Below are positions 32,490 to 41,423 of a stretch of 64,000 bases of DNA, piece by piece. The notes beneath the pieces are model-generated. The model saw only the letters and a program-made list of their open reading frames with translations. It was not told the DNA's origin and did no database searches. Position 1 is the stretch's first letter, and every line of letters starts with the position of its first letter. Origin of the DNA: a virus; IMG/VR virus record IMGVR_UViG_3300036846_000743, positions 124,001 to 188,000 of that record, one strand, 5' to 3'. A program made the position numbers and the translations under genes.

Positions 32490-32786
32490 TTACTTGGACT
32501 TTTTCTTCTTACCTTCGCCGACCTTGCCGCCGCCGCGAGCCTCGTAGTGAACCTTGGACGGGATTCGTGTCGCGGCCAGCCGCTTGACCAGGGAAGGATG
32601 TGGGACTTCGAACGGCTCGCACACGACCATGATGCCAAAGGGCGGATCGGCTTCGGGCAGCTCAGCGATCAGAGCGCCCAGCAGGTCCTCGTCACTGCCG
32701 GCCTCAGCCGCAGGGTCATAGTCCGCGTTCTCGAATTCCTTCCACTCTTCCGGTTCGCCGGGGACCAGCGTCGTTTCGCTCGCCAT
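32490..32786 (-). CDS. Hypothetical acidic protein with lysine tail, 98 aa
   Basis: The ATG at 32786 is chosen because AAGGAGA lies 9 bases upstream. A longer reading would overlap the previous gene heavily. The first half is acidic (EEWKEFENADYDPAAEAGSDEDLL) and the middle has GIMVVCEPFEVPHPSLVKRLAA. The end is basic (GGGKVGEGKKKKSK). Not recognised. Confidence 0.6.
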   Translation of the reverse strand: MASETTLVPGEPEEWKEFENADYDPAAEAGSDEDLLGALIAELPEADPPFGIMVVCEPFEVPHPSLVKRLAATRIPSKVHYEARGGGKVGEGKKKKSK

Positions 32787-32854
32787 GTTTCGTGTCTCCT
32801 TTCTCATGGATGACCAGCGCTCCGGCGCCGGCCTTCTCAGGGTAGCAGTCAAAC

Positions 32855-33688
32855 TCAACTCGTGGAAGCACCCAGCACCCAGATTGCCTCGTGCACCGGT
32901 GAGAACGGCCTGAGTTCCGGAGAATATTTCCTGATCGCCACTGGCCCCGGATCGATCTGGCTGACATAGATCCCCACCAGATCGACCTTCTGGTTCTGCT
33001 GGCGCACGGGAAACGCGATTCGCTGCGGCTCGAACGGGACGGCTCGCGCGAAGAAGTCCCGCAGCCCCTGGCGCCGGACATCATACTGGCAAGCGTAAGG
33101 CAGGTCTTCATAGAACCGGACGTCGAAGAGGCCGCGCAGCTCGGTGATGTTCTCCAGGATTGTCTCCCGGATGATCAGATGGTCGACATGGCCGCCGATG
33201 CCAATGGGACAATACAGCCCGGGCAAGCCCCCGACGGGCAGAACGGCGAGATCACGAATATGCCGCATGACGGTGAAGGCCATATCGCCGTAGTCCCGGG
33301 AGACGATCGCGGGATCGAATGGGTGGCAATCACGCAGCGTGGCTTCATCGAGATTGCAGTACTCGTACTTCAAGCTGGTCCGCTCGGCGAACTTCTTGTC
33401 CTCGGCAAGCCTGGTGGTCGAGGCCAGCGCGATCTGAGCTTCGAGCGGCAGCTCGAGGAACCTCTCGGCCTTGATCATCGCGGTATTGCCCAGGAACTTC
33501 GAGCGCGAGCAGACCCCCAGTAAAGTTCCTTCGCCCCGCTCGGCGACATGACAGCCCAGTGAGAAACAGATATCGTCGCAGTGCGGCGAGATGTAGACAT
33601 CGTGCTCGCTGGACGGCCCCAGCTGGTGTATCGGCAGGAACGAGCACATGTCCCGACCGATCTCGAGCAGCTCGGTCATCTTGGTCAT
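32855..33688 (-). CDS. PIG-L/LmbE-like deacetylase
   Basis: A 277-aa protein with the zinc-binding signature of PIG-L deacetylases. SPHCDD at 34-39 is a variant of the usual PHPDD (His36, Asp38, Asp39), and GGHVDH at 165-170 supplies His167 and His170. Family members remove acetyl groups from N-acetylglucosamine-type sugars. Here it would complement the many glycosyltransferases, for example by making free amino sugars. It overlaps the previous small zinc protein by 4 bases. No signal peptide, so cytoplasmic. Confidence 0.82.
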   Translation of the reverse strand: MTKMTELLEIGRDMCSFLPIHQLGPSSEHDVYISPHCDDICFSLGCHVAERGEGTLLGVCSRSKFLGNTAMIKAERFLELPLEAQIALASTTRLAEDKKFAERTSLKYEYCNLDEATLRDCHPFDPAIVSRDYGDMAFTVMRHIRDLAVLPVGGLPGLYCPIGIGGHVDHLIIRETILENITELRGLFDVRFYEDLPYACQYDVRRQGLRDFFARAVPFEPQRIAFPVRQQNQKVDLVGIYVSQIDPGPVAIRKYSPELRPFSPVHEAIWVLGASTS

Positions 33689-33885
33689 GGGTCCCGCCAG
33701 GATGCTTGGTCTACTGGACCAGGCTTATCGTGATCAGCCTGCCCTGATTGCTTTGTTTGCGCATCGGCTGTGACAGCCGGCACGAAGACACCATGACCGC
33801 AAAGCGGGCAAAGATCAAGAAAGCAGTTCAAGCCGCCCTTGATCTTGATGCCGCAGCATGTACAGCACATCGGTATTCTGCGCAT
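33685..33885 (-). CDS. Small zinc-ribbon protein, 66 aa
   Basis: Contains C-C-T-C-C near the start and C-x5-CPLCGHG about 15 residues later, enough Cys pairs for one zinc site. The C-terminal half is polar and disordered. It begins 6 bases after the stop of the 1573-aa protein gene and overlaps the deacetylase gene by 4 bases. Weak SD. Role unknown. Confidence 0.5.
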   Translation of the reverse strand: MRRIPMCCTCCGIKIKGGLNCFLDLCPLCGHGVFVPAVTADAQTKQSGQADHDKPGPVDQASWRDP

Positions 33886-33890
33886 GGATA

Positions 33891-36800
33891 TTACCGGCCA
33901 GCTGGCGAGGACAGGGCCAGGGAAGCTGCCTGATGGCCCAGCGCTCCGGCCTTGGTGCCGAAGTGGTCATACATCGGGTCGTCTTTCACGGAGTCAGCGC
34001 CCTTGCCCTTCCAGGCATACTGGCCCCTGTTGGTCCTGACTTCCGGGCCGTGAATCACGCGGACTTTCTGCTTGGGACCGGTGCCGCAAGCTGCGCAAGT
34101 CGAACAGCCGCAGCCGCACTTCAGGGCGGCTGCCCGCTTGACGATGCCCGCCAGCACCCAGGGCAGATAAGCCTCAGCGTGCTTGCGCCTCATGCGCCGC
34201 CTGGAAGTTGCACGCTGCTTGCCCTGGTGCTTGCGGCTCTTCTTGCAGCCCGGATAGTGACTTTCCTTCTCGTGGCCTTCGTGATGTTGCTTTCGCTGTT
34301 TCTCCTGTGCGGCCTCCTCGTGCAGGCGCTGGGCCTCCCCGTAGCCGGCCAGGCCGCCCAGCCCGCCGCCGAGAGCCAGACCGGCAATCTGGCCCGGACC
34401 GCTGACACCGAATATGTCGGGAGACTGCGGCTCGTCGGCCAGCACCCGGCCGCCAATACCGCCCAGGCTGGCCAGGGAGCCGCCCATCATGCCCGTCATC
34501 ATGCCAGTCCCCAGGCCCCGCCCGGCCCCTTCCCAGCGATGACCCTTGCCGGCCATGAGCGCACCCAGCGGCGCCCCGATCGCTGCACCGCCAAGTGTGG
34601 TCGCCCCGATGAGTGGCAGGGTGCCCATGGCGGTCTTGACCCGGCCCTGCTTGGTGCGGCCGTCGGACTCGGACTTGTCATCATCCTTGTCCGACCATTC
34701 CCAGCTCGGCTTGCCCAGCATCCAGTTGCCCAGACCATAACCGCCGGCGCCGCCGCCCAGGGCACCGAGCCCGGCACCGACCGGGACCGCCAGGCCCCGG
34801 AGCCGCTCGGGCAGATACTCGCTCAGGCGATCGCCGGCCAGACCACCCATCAGGCCGCCAGCCGCGCCCAGCGTGCCGACGTTGCTGCCCACCAGGATGC
34901 CGCGGCCCAATCCCTCGCGCTTCTTGCCGTGCGGGGCCATGGTGCTCCCGAGCGTACCGCCGACAAGTCGCCCGGCGCCGCCGCCGATCATGGGGCCGGC
35001 CATGAGCCCTGCGGCCAAGGGGAGTGAAATAGCGCCCTTCTTGGTCATGGGCTTGTGGGGCTTACTGGGCTTTCCCACCTTATGAGGCAGACGGCCCAGA
35101 TGCTCGATGAGTTTCATGACCCGGTAAAACTGGGCTGGATTCACGCTCTCCTTGACCATGGCTTCCTTCCCGGTTGCCTCGGCCTCGATGATCTCGGCCA
35201 GCCGGCGGCGACGTTCGAGCAGCTTGCGCTTGCGCTCCTGCTCGGGCGTCTCCTGGTTCAAGTACGAATATAGCCCGTAGCCGCCGGCACCCAGGGCGCC
35301 CAGTCCGGCGCCGACCGCATAGGGCAGCGGCCAGTTCTTGATGTCCTGCATGGCACCCTGGCCCCAGCCCTGGACCTTGTTCCAGGCGCCCTGGCCCATC
35401 GTCTTGGCCTGGTCCCACCACGGCGGCGACGCCGGACCAGGCGTGGTTATGCTCGAAGTCATCGCGGCGCCGGGCGAACCACCAGTTGGCGCCGGGTTGA
35501 GATCACCTGTCGCGATTGCCCCGCCAGCAGCCGGTGCCGGCGTATCGTCGGGGAGCTTCGCACGATCACTCACACCAATCTGGCTTCGCTTCTCATATAC
35601 TCTTCCCCCTATGGGGGAAGAGTACATGCCAGCTCCCTTTTCGGCCATCGGTGCGGCCATGACGGCCTTGGTGTCGATGCCTGACAGCTGGGGGCTCGGG
35701 GCGAACGCGTCGCACATCTGGGTGGGGGCCACAGGCGTCTGCAAGAGCTGGCAGTCCTGGCCGGTGAAATTCACGCACGAAGCACACGAGACGGCCGCCG
35801 AAGTCGCATCCCGCAGGTTCACGTCTTCAGGGCTAGGCGCGTTATCACCGCCGTCTCCGCCGCCATCACCGTCGTGCTGGTTCGGGGCCGGCGGCATGGC
35901 CACGTCGCCAGGCTCGGGGTTCAGGGGCATGCCCATAGGGCGGTCCTCGTCGTCTTCCATGGGGCCGGCGAGCTTGGATAGCCAGGCCAGCTTGATAAGC
36001 CGGGCTCGAAGCGGCACAAGCTGCGCTGCACTCTTCTTGTGCGGCTTGTGATCTTTGTCTCCCTGCTGGGCTTGCTGCCGACTCGCGTCGAGAGCCACAC
36101 GAAATGACTTGGGAAGATAGAGCGGCTCGGTCATCCGGTTCCAGAGATTGGGCTGCGTCCGGTACTCGTCGATCCGCATGGGGTTGAGGTTGACATGCCC
36201 GATATGCTCGGGCTGGCGCGGACTGGGCATTATCATCGGATAATACTCGTCCTTGTGCTTGTCCTTGGTCACGGTATGCATGGGCTTGCCATAGCCGAAG
36301 AGCCCTCGCTTCTCGCGAGACTTCTTCTTGCCCTTGCCAGCCGGCTCGCCCAGCATGCCGCCTGATAGCCGCCAGCCGCCGTAGCCGCCCAGACCGGCAC
36401 CCAGCGTACTGCCAAGCGTGGTAGCGGCATTAGTCGGGATCGCACTGGTCAGACCGGAAAGAGCGCGGCCTCCGAGAGCGCCTGCCAGACCGCCCAGACC
36501 GGCACCCAGGCCCGTGGCTGATCCCCGGATCACGCCCCGACCAAGACCTTCAGGCGCATTACCGCGGCCAAGACCTAGCAAGCCACCCGCGGTACCACCC
36601 AGTGCTCCACCCGCAAGAGCCAGCCCGGGAATACCGAACGCGCCGAAATTCGCAAACGACTGCGATGGATCGTCGCCGTGATAGTCCGGCGGATAATAAG
36701 GCGTCCGGGTCGTCCCATCCGGCGACACCTTCCAGCCGAATGGCGCATCCTCGATGCCGGCTTTCTTCTGTCGTTTCTTCCTGTCTGGAGTACCAGCACC

Positions 36801-38612
36801 GACTGGTTCGCCCATCGTGTGGCTGGCCAGGCCCCAGCCGCCCAGGCCACCGAGGCCGGCTCCGAGCGCGCCGCCAGCCAGGGTCCCGCCAACGCCGCCG
36901 CCCAGCGCATTCCCTGCTGCGGCGCCCAGGCCAGCACCCAGGCCAATCCCGCTGCCAGTCAGTCCACCCCGGATCATGCCCCGGCCCAGGCCCTCGGACA
37001 CGTTACCACGGCCAGCGCCGACCAGGCTGCCGCCCAGACCGCCTGCGCCCGTGCCAGCCAGCCCGCCCAGGGCACCGGCGCCCAGACCAGCGGCGCCCAG
37101 TGCTGCTGGACCGGCCCAGCCGGGAACACCTCCTCCCGCGTATTCGCCCAGTCTTCCTATTCCCTCACTCAGCGCTTGCAGCGCCTCCATCGGATAACCC
37201 TGTGGATCACCCTGGGCTCGTTTGGCCAGGGCACTGCTCTTGGTGACGCCCAGCCCAGTGGCCCTGGGACCGTTCAGGTTGGCCAGGCCGCCAGAGATCA
37301 TGCTCGGGCCGGGTTTGATCGCTCCAGCCCCAGGGACGGGCATTCCCGGGGCTCCTGGCCGCATTCCCATCCTGGGCACGGCTGTGGGCGGGACCCTGGG
37401 AGCCAGCAAGTTCTGATTGCTCGCCACGGCGGCCGGTCCAAGGCGGGGCTGCATGGCCACTTGCTGCATGGTTGCACCCGGGCGAGTAGCCGCAACACCC
37501 ATGACGTTAGCGAACTTAGGCAATCTGGGTAAGTTATTTGTAGCTTGGTGATAAGTGGATGGATGCGTGGATTGACCAACTGATGCCCATTTGTCTTCTG
37601 AGCCTCGAACAGCTAGTCCACCGCCGATATTGGTGCCGATACCGGTCCAGGCTTGCCGGTTGAGATCACCCGACACGGCCGGATCGGCGATATAGTCCCG
37701 CTTGGTCGCCCCGGCCGGCATTCGCTTCATCAGGTCCGTGAGCCCCTGGTTCTGGGCGTTCCGGGCGTGATAACTGACCAAGCCTCCCAGCCCCGCCCCT
37801 CCCAGTCCCATCGCAGCGCCAGCGATTGGATTGCCGCCGGTTGCAGCCAGACCAAGGCCACCACCTAACAGACCACCCAGGCCCGCGCCCCCCGCCCCGG
37901 CCCAGCCTGGGCTCGACATCATCTCGGGCAAGGGAGTGCCATAACCCTGGAAGATGGTCGGGAAGATGCGCGACTGCGCGCGCTCGATGGCCTCTTCCTC
38001 GTCCGGTCTGAGCGCACGATGCAGCGGGCGAGGCGCCGCCTGCTTCGAAGCACCGGTCTTCTGTCCCCACCGGCTGGCCAGGTTCTCCCGGCGTGGAGAC
38101 AGCGCAGGATCACGCAGCGGGGTCAAGCCCGGATCGGCCTGCTTCGCGGAGCTACCCCAGTCGTCCATGGCAGCTCGAAGTGCCGCCATCTTCATGCCAC
38201 CAGCCTGGGGCGGGCCCGTGGGGGGCTGCGCGCCGGGCGGCAAGGCCGCGCCCTGGGCCTGGGCAGCCTGCTGCTGCTGGGCCTGCATCTTGATCGCACA
38301 CTCGGCGCCTTGCTGGCTGTTGGGGTCGGCCACCGAGCAGGCAATCGCGTCGGGGGGCGGTGGCGGCGGGGGCATCGGCTGTCCGGTGGCCGGGTCTACC
38401 GGTGGAGCACCGCCGCCGCCAGCCATAGCATTCGGGTCCATGCCTGGGGGTGGAGCACCACCAGGCGGCGGCTGTCCCCCGCCCTGCTGCTGGGCTTGCA
38501 GTGCTTGCTGGGCCAGTTGCATCTGGACATCAGGCGTCGCGGCCTGGGGGTCCATGCTGGGAGTAATTATGGCCAGCTTGGTGAGTCGCTGCGTCAGATC
38601 GGCGCGCATCAA
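33891..38612 (-). CDS. Large multi-segment membrane-type virion protein with repeated EGLGRG modules
   Basis: A 1573-aa protein. Residues 1-140 are Gln/Pro/Gly-rich. Gly-zipper segments follow near 235-290, 494-607, 657-770, 1088-1138, 1194-1308 and 1328-1434. Four of these are copies of one module of about 110 residues, with a hydrophobic run, then EGLGRG or EGAGRG, then a second Gly/Ala/Leu run ending GLGGxGGW or equivalent, in three copies followed by a LGEP or LGKP turn. A Cys cluster near 937-970 (CASCVNF..DCQ..VAPTQMCDAF) matches a motif known in phage head proteins, and the C-terminus has CGCGCSTCAACG. Charged linkers carry K-x-A elements. Multiple membrane-spanning segments suggest a pore or injection component. 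Confidence 0.78.
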   Translation of the reverse strand: MMRADLTQRLTKLAIITPSMDPQAATPDVQMQLAQQALQAQQQGGGQPPPGGAPPPGMDPNAMAGGGGAPPVDPATGQPMPPPPPPPDAIACSVADPNSQQGAECAIKMQAQQQQAAQAQGAALPPGAQPPTGPPQAGGMKMAALRAAMDDWGSSAKQADPGLTPLRDPALSPRRENLASRWGQKTGASKQAAPRPLHRALRPDEEEAIERAQSRIFPTIFQGYGTPLPEMMSSPGWAGAGGAGLGGLLGGGLGLAATGGNPIAGAAMGLGGAGLGGLVSYHARNAQNQGLTDLMKRMPAGATKRDYIADPAVSGDLNRQAWTGIGTNIGGGLAVRGSEDKWASVGQSTHPSTYHQATNNLPRLPKFANVMGVAATRPGATMQQVAMQPRLGPAAVASNQNLLAPRVPPTAVPRMGMRPGAPGMPVPGAGAIKPGPSMISGGLANLNGPRATGLGVTKSSALAKRAQGDPQGYPMEALQALSEGIGRLGEYAGGGVPGWAGPAALGAAGLGAGALGGLAGTGAGGLGGSLVGAGRGNVSEGLGRGMIRGGLTGSGIGLGAGLGAAAGNALGGGVGGTLAGGALGAGLGGLGGWGLASHTMGEPVGAGTPDRKKRQKKAGIEDAPFGWKVSPDGTTRTPYYPPDYHGDDPSQSFANFGAFGIPGLALAGGALGGTAGGLLGLGRGNAPEGLGRGVIRGSATGLGAGLGGLAGALGGRALSGLTSAIPTNAATTLGSTLGAGLGGYGGWRLSGGMLGEPAGKGKKKSREKRGLFGYGKPMHTVTKDKHKDEYYPMIMPSPRQPEHIGHVNLNPMRIDEYRTQPNLWNRMTEPLYLPKSFRVALDASRQQAQQGDKDHKPHKKSAAQLVPLRARLIKLAWLSKLAGPMEDDEDRPMGMPLNPEPGDVAMPPAPNQHDGDGGGDGGDNAPSPEDVNLRDATSAAVSCASCVNFTGQDCQLLQTPVAPTQMCDAFAPSPQLSGIDTKAVMAAPMAEKGAGMYSSPIGGRVYEKRSQIGVSDRAKLPDDTPAPAAGGAIATGDLNPAPTGGSPGAAMTSSITTPGPASPPWWDQAKTMGQGAWNKVQGWGQGAMQDIKNWPLPYAVGAGLGALGAGGYGLYSYLNQETPEQERKRKLLERRRRLAEIIEAEATGKEAMVKESVNPAQFYRVMKLIEHLGRLPHKVGKPSKPHKPMTKKGAISLPLAAGLMAGPMIGGGAGRLVGGTLGSTMAPHGKKREGLGRGILVGSNVGTLGAAGGLMGGLAGDRLSEYLPERLRGLAVPVGAGLGALGGGAGGYGLGNWMLGKPSWEWSDKDDDKSESDGRTKQGRVKTAMGTLPLIGATTLGGAAIGAPLGALMAGKGHRWEGAGRGLGTGMMTGMMGGSLASLGGIGGRVLADEPQSPDIFGVSGPGQIAGLALGGGLGGLAGYGEAQRLHEEAAQEKQRKQHHEGHEKESHYPGCKKSRKHQGKQRATSRRRMRRKHAEAYLPWVLAGIVKRAAALKCGCGCSTCAACGTGPKQKVRVIHGPEVRTNRGQYAWKGKGADSVKDDPMYDHFGTKAGALGHQAASLALSSPAGR

Positions 38613-38636
38613 CGAGCCCTCCTTGGCGGTAAAGAC

Positions 38637-38870
38637 TTATGTTCGGTCCAGGCCAAGCATCGCGGCCCCCGCCCGGATGCCCAGCAGCTCCGAGACGGAC
38701 CTGGCCTGCTTCTCCAGCTCGGCCACGGCCTGGGCGCCCTTCACGTGCTCGGGCAGCTTCTTGATGCTCGGAGTCTTGTGTGCCCATTCCTCGCAATTCC
38801 AGCCTTTGGCCTGACCGCGGCCCTTCATTGCGAAGCATTTTTTTGCCTGGGCTTTACTTGTAAACGGCAC
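38637..38870 (-). CDS. Conserved small phage protein (MPFTSKAQ family), 77 aa
   Basis: GTG start after CGGAGGAACATATC. The pattern MPFTSKAQ..KCFAMK.RG....W.CEEWA..T is shared by small proteins found across tailed phages; their role is unknown. The rest is a short helix rich in Glu, Ala and Leu. It lies 17 bases downstream of the 209-aa gene at a TGACACGGAGG junction. Confidence 0.75.
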   Translation of the reverse strand: MPFTSKAQAKKCFAMKGRGQAKGWNCEEWAHKTPSIKKLPEHVKGAQAVAELEKQARSVSELLGIRAGAAMLGLDRT

Positions 38871-38886
38871 GATATGTTCCTCCGTG

Positions 38887-39516
38887 TCAGGGGGTATTCA
38901 ACCAGAGGCCCTTGCGCCGGCAACCAAGAACGTACTGGCAGCCGCAAGGACACCGGGCCGGGTTAATATCCTTGGTTTCCTTGTCGTAAAGCATGCCTTC
39001 GATCTTCTCGAGATCCGCCCTGACGGAGTCAGGATTGCGAATGGCCGGGATCTCGATCTCGCCGGAGAAGAGCCGCTTCCAGCGCTCCTGGGCTCGCATC
39101 CAGCGCTCGGGGATCACGCCGGTGTTTTCCCCCGTGTCGTCATCAGCCGGCCGGGAAAACTGACTGGCAGACAACGAAGGCGCATCGCCGGCCGGTCGCC
39201 GGTTAAGCTCCCGCTGGATCGACTCGCGCAGGTCGGACATGCCGTGAACAGCAGCGAGTTCATCAGGCATCATGTCCTCACTGATACACCTGCCAAAGTT
39301 CGCTGACTCGTCGACCAGCTCGTTCACATCGATCATCTCGACCATGGGCCGGAGATCGGGATTGATCGGCTCGAAACAGCGCTCCCTGCCGGCGTACGAG
39401 TCCTGCGGGCCCTGGATACCAGGCACCATCGGGTCCAGCAATTCGCAAAGCTCGGCCTTCTGGGCAGGCGTCATGGCCCGGACACAATTCAGCAGTCCTT
39501 CAGGTCGAAGCAGCAT
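38887..39516 (-). CDS. Hypothetical protein, 209 aa, with a C-terminal Cys pair
   Basis: I prefer the ATG at 39516 over one at 39525, because GGAGG directly abuts the latter and lies 9 bases before the former. The protein has an acidic N-terminal half (VDESANFGRCISEDMMPDE) and a proline-rich centre. The C-terminal CPCGCQYVLGC could hold zinc. Not recognised. Palindrome copy 3 lies about 75 bases upstream. Confidence 0.68.
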   Translation of the reverse strand: MLLRPEGLLNCVRAMTPAQKAELCELLDPMVPGIQGPQDSYAGRERCFEPINPDLRPMVEMIDVNELVDESANFGRCISEDMMPDELAAVHGMSDLRESIQRELNRRPAGDAPSLSASQFSRPADDDTGENTGVIPERWMRAQERWKRLFSGEIEIPAIRNPDSVRADLEKIEGMLYDKETKDINPARCPCGCQYVLGCRRKGLWLNTP

Positions 39517-39589
39517 CAGCTTCATCCTCCGTGCAGAGCGGGCTCACACAGTATCAGCGACCAAGGCTCAGCCCGCAAGCACCTCAGTC

Positions 39590-39602
39590 GTTACGCGGCG
39601 TA
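39590..39602. promoter_or_regulatory. Intergenic palindrome copy 3 (GTTACGCGGCGTA)
   Basis: The core TACGCGGCGTA is perfect, and the left arm is complete while the right arm diverges. It directly follows the stop of the 217-aa gene and precedes the 209-aa gene. Confidence 0.5.
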
Positions 39603-40256
39603 TCACGTGTCGATGACCCGCACTCGCGGCGGTCTCGGTACAGCAATTCCCGGCTCAGGGGCCGGTAGTTTCACATTCTCGACCAGGGCGGCGAACTTGC
39701 CCGAGGCCAGCATGCCGTTATCGGCGGCCTCCTGCAAGACCAGGTCCCTGTCGATGCCGTCGTTGTTGCCGGCCGCCAGCTTGATCAGGTCCCGCATCAC
39801 GGACTTGAGCGGCCTGAGCTGGACGGTCGAATCCCAGTCCACCGGCGTCCCGAAGGGCTTCGTGACCGGCGGAAGCGGATTGTCGAACCCCTTGGACCAG
39901 GCCCAGGGCGACATCCCCAGCGCGAGCAAAAACGGCGGCACGATCTCGCGCTCGATCAGCTCCCGGACGCCGGTCTCGATCAGGTCCAGGAGCGTGTCGA
40001 TGTGCAGGGCAAGGCAGCGACACCGGAAGTCGACAGCGAGCACGCCGTCGGTCGTCTTCTGGGGCCGGCTCACTTCCATGCGCTCGATGATCCGCTCGTG
40101 CTCCCACCATTCATTGGGGATCACGACCCCCGGGGTGAGCACCCCGCGGCCCATGATCCGCAAGTAAGGATCAGCCTTGGCCTGACGCCGCAGTTCCGTG
40201 TGCAGCTCCGAGAGGATGACCGACGCGACCGGCGTGCCTGGCGGCGGAGCAGCCAT
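39603..40256 (-). CDS. Structural-type protein with a portal-like C-terminal tag
   Basis: A 217-aa protein of unknown family. The body is alpha/beta-looking (VASVILSELHTELRRQAKADPYL, ALHIDTLLDLIETGVRELIE), and a Trp-rich stretch (LGMSPWAWSKGFDNP) lies near residue 113. The last 9 residues, PPRVRVIDT, match the C-termini of two nearby proteins and of the portal. The shared ending suggests a common docking or sorting role in the virion. Confidence 0.72.
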   Translation of the reverse strand: MAAPPPGTPVASVILSELHTELRRQAKADPYLRIMGRGVLTPGVVIPNEWWEHERIIERMEVSRPQKTTDGVLAVDFRCRCLALHIDTLLDLIETGVRELIEREIVPPFLLALGMSPWAWSKGFDNPLPPVTKPFGTPVDWDSTVQLRPLKSVMRDLIKLAAGNNDGIDRDLVLQEAADNGMLASGKFAALVENVKLPAPEPGIAVPRPPRVRVIDT

Positions 40257-40267
40257 GTCCTGGTCTC

Positions 40268-40648
40268 CTACGTGTCGATGATCCTGCGGCGAGGTGCAGC
40301 CAGCTTCGGCTGGCCAATGGACGATGGCGACTTGGGCTGGGGCGGCGGTCTGGATACTGGCTTCTTCTGCACGTTGTGAATCACGGCCGTGTCGGGCAGC
40401 GGCTTGAGCCCCGGCCCCGACTTCGCCAGGAAGTCCCTGGCCTGGAGCGGGGCCGACTGCATCACGATGACCTCGCCGGGCCGGACATGCGCGGATCGCT
40501 TGATCGCGACGGAGTACGGCCTGTTGGAATACGCCGCGGTCATGGCCAGCTGATCGAGCACGTTGAAGACGTCGGGCGCGGCCACGAAGATGGTGCCCGG
40601 CGCGGCGGTATTGAGCAGATCATTGAGCTGACTGACGTTCACGGACAT
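40268..40648 (-). CDS. Small protein with a portal-like C-terminal tag
   Basis: 126 aa from the ATG at 40648 (AGGG upstream). An alternative ATG at 40759 would add 37 residues and overlap the previous gene by 8 bases. The N-terminal 80 residues look like a small alpha/beta domain (NLLNT-type start, IFVAAPDVFNVLDQLA). A Pro-rich linker follows (VSRPPPQPKSP), ending in APRRRIIDT. The ending is shared with the portal and two neighbours. Confidence 0.68.
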   Translation of the reverse strand: MSVNVSQLNDLLNTAAPGTIFVAAPDVFNVLDQLAMTAAYSNRPYSVAIKRSAHVRPGEVIVMQSAPLQARDFLAKSGPGLKPLPDTAVIHNVQKKPVSRPPPQPKSPSSIGQPKLAAPRRRIIDT

Positions 40649-40751
40649 CAAGCTACCCTGCTTCAAAGGGCACCAGGACAGCAGCGGCGAGAAAGTCGCT
40701 AAACGCCGCTGCCACCCCGGACCGCCGGAGTGCACGACGGTGCCGTCGATC

Positions 40752-40985
40752 CTACTCATTCACGACCCGGGCCGCTATCTCACGAATTCTCAGGTCCAAG
40801 ATCAGGTCCATGGAGCCCCGGGGCTGAGCTTTGCGCTCGTGGTGCAGGCAGAGCGCCTGGATCAGCAGATCGGGATAGGCAATGCAGCCCTTGTCCATGC
40901 TGTAGATCGCCACCGCCGGGCTATCGCACAGCGAGCAGTGCAGGACAGGGCCAAGGCCCCGACCGGGGCTGTCACCGCAGGGCAA
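40752..40985 (-). CDS. Small Cys-containing protein, 77 aa
   Basis: TTG start directly after the previous stop. HCSLC near residue 16 and CLHHERK near residue 46 could form one zinc site of the HNH- or ribbon-like kind, but no catalytic residues are clear. The C-terminal helix is LDLRIREIAARVV. Weak start signals; coding is supported by packing between two genes. Confidence 0.5.
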   Translation of the reverse strand: MPCGDSPGRGLGPVLHCSLCDSPAVAIYSMDKGCIAYPDLLIQALCLHHERKAQPRGSMDLILDLRIREIAARVVNE

Positions 40986-41423
40986 TCACCTGGCCTTGCG
41001 GGGCTGCGCGCCCACGTTTCCCGTCGTGATCGGCATGGAGCTGTCCCGGACATCCATGTTCCTCATGCCCTTGGTCTCCCTGGGCATGGTGATCGGGATC
41101 GTGCTGTCGGGCCGTGGCCGCGGCAGCTTCCCGGGCTCGGTGTCCACGACGGGAACAGCCATACCCCCCTGGAAGACCAGGGAGAACTGACCATCGACGA
41201 CGCCGGTCGAGATGACCGGATGCTCCTTCAGGTACGCGCAGCCGATCTTGATGAAGCGCTCGATGTGCTCCCACGACTCCTGGGGCGGGGAGCCCGGCAG
41301 GAAGCTCCCCAGGTAGACGTTGTGCAGCAGATCCAGCAGGTCGATGCCGATGTATGGCTCGTCATCGCCGCCGGACGTGCCGGCGACCTGTCCCTGCTTC
41401 TGTGCGAATTCGTGCGGGTCCAT
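40986..41423 (-). CDS. Hypothetical protein, 145 aa
   Basis: Not recognised. The N-terminal half is helical (GIDLLDLLHNVYLGSFLPG, WEHIERFIKIGCAYLKEHP), followed by a beta-rich region (GQFSLVFQGGMAVPVVDTEP). The tail is rich in Pro, Arg and Met. It starts 1 base into the previous stop codon and sits in the group of small genes with tagged C-termini, though it lacks that tag itself. Confidence 0.65.
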   Translation of the reverse strand: MDPHEFAQKQGQVAGTSGGDDEPYIGIDLLDLLHNVYLGSFLPGSPPQESWEHIERFIKIGCAYLKEHPVISTGVVDGQFSLVFQGGMAVPVVDTEPGKLPRPRPDSTIPITMPRETKGMRNMDVRDSSMPITTGNVGAQPRKAR

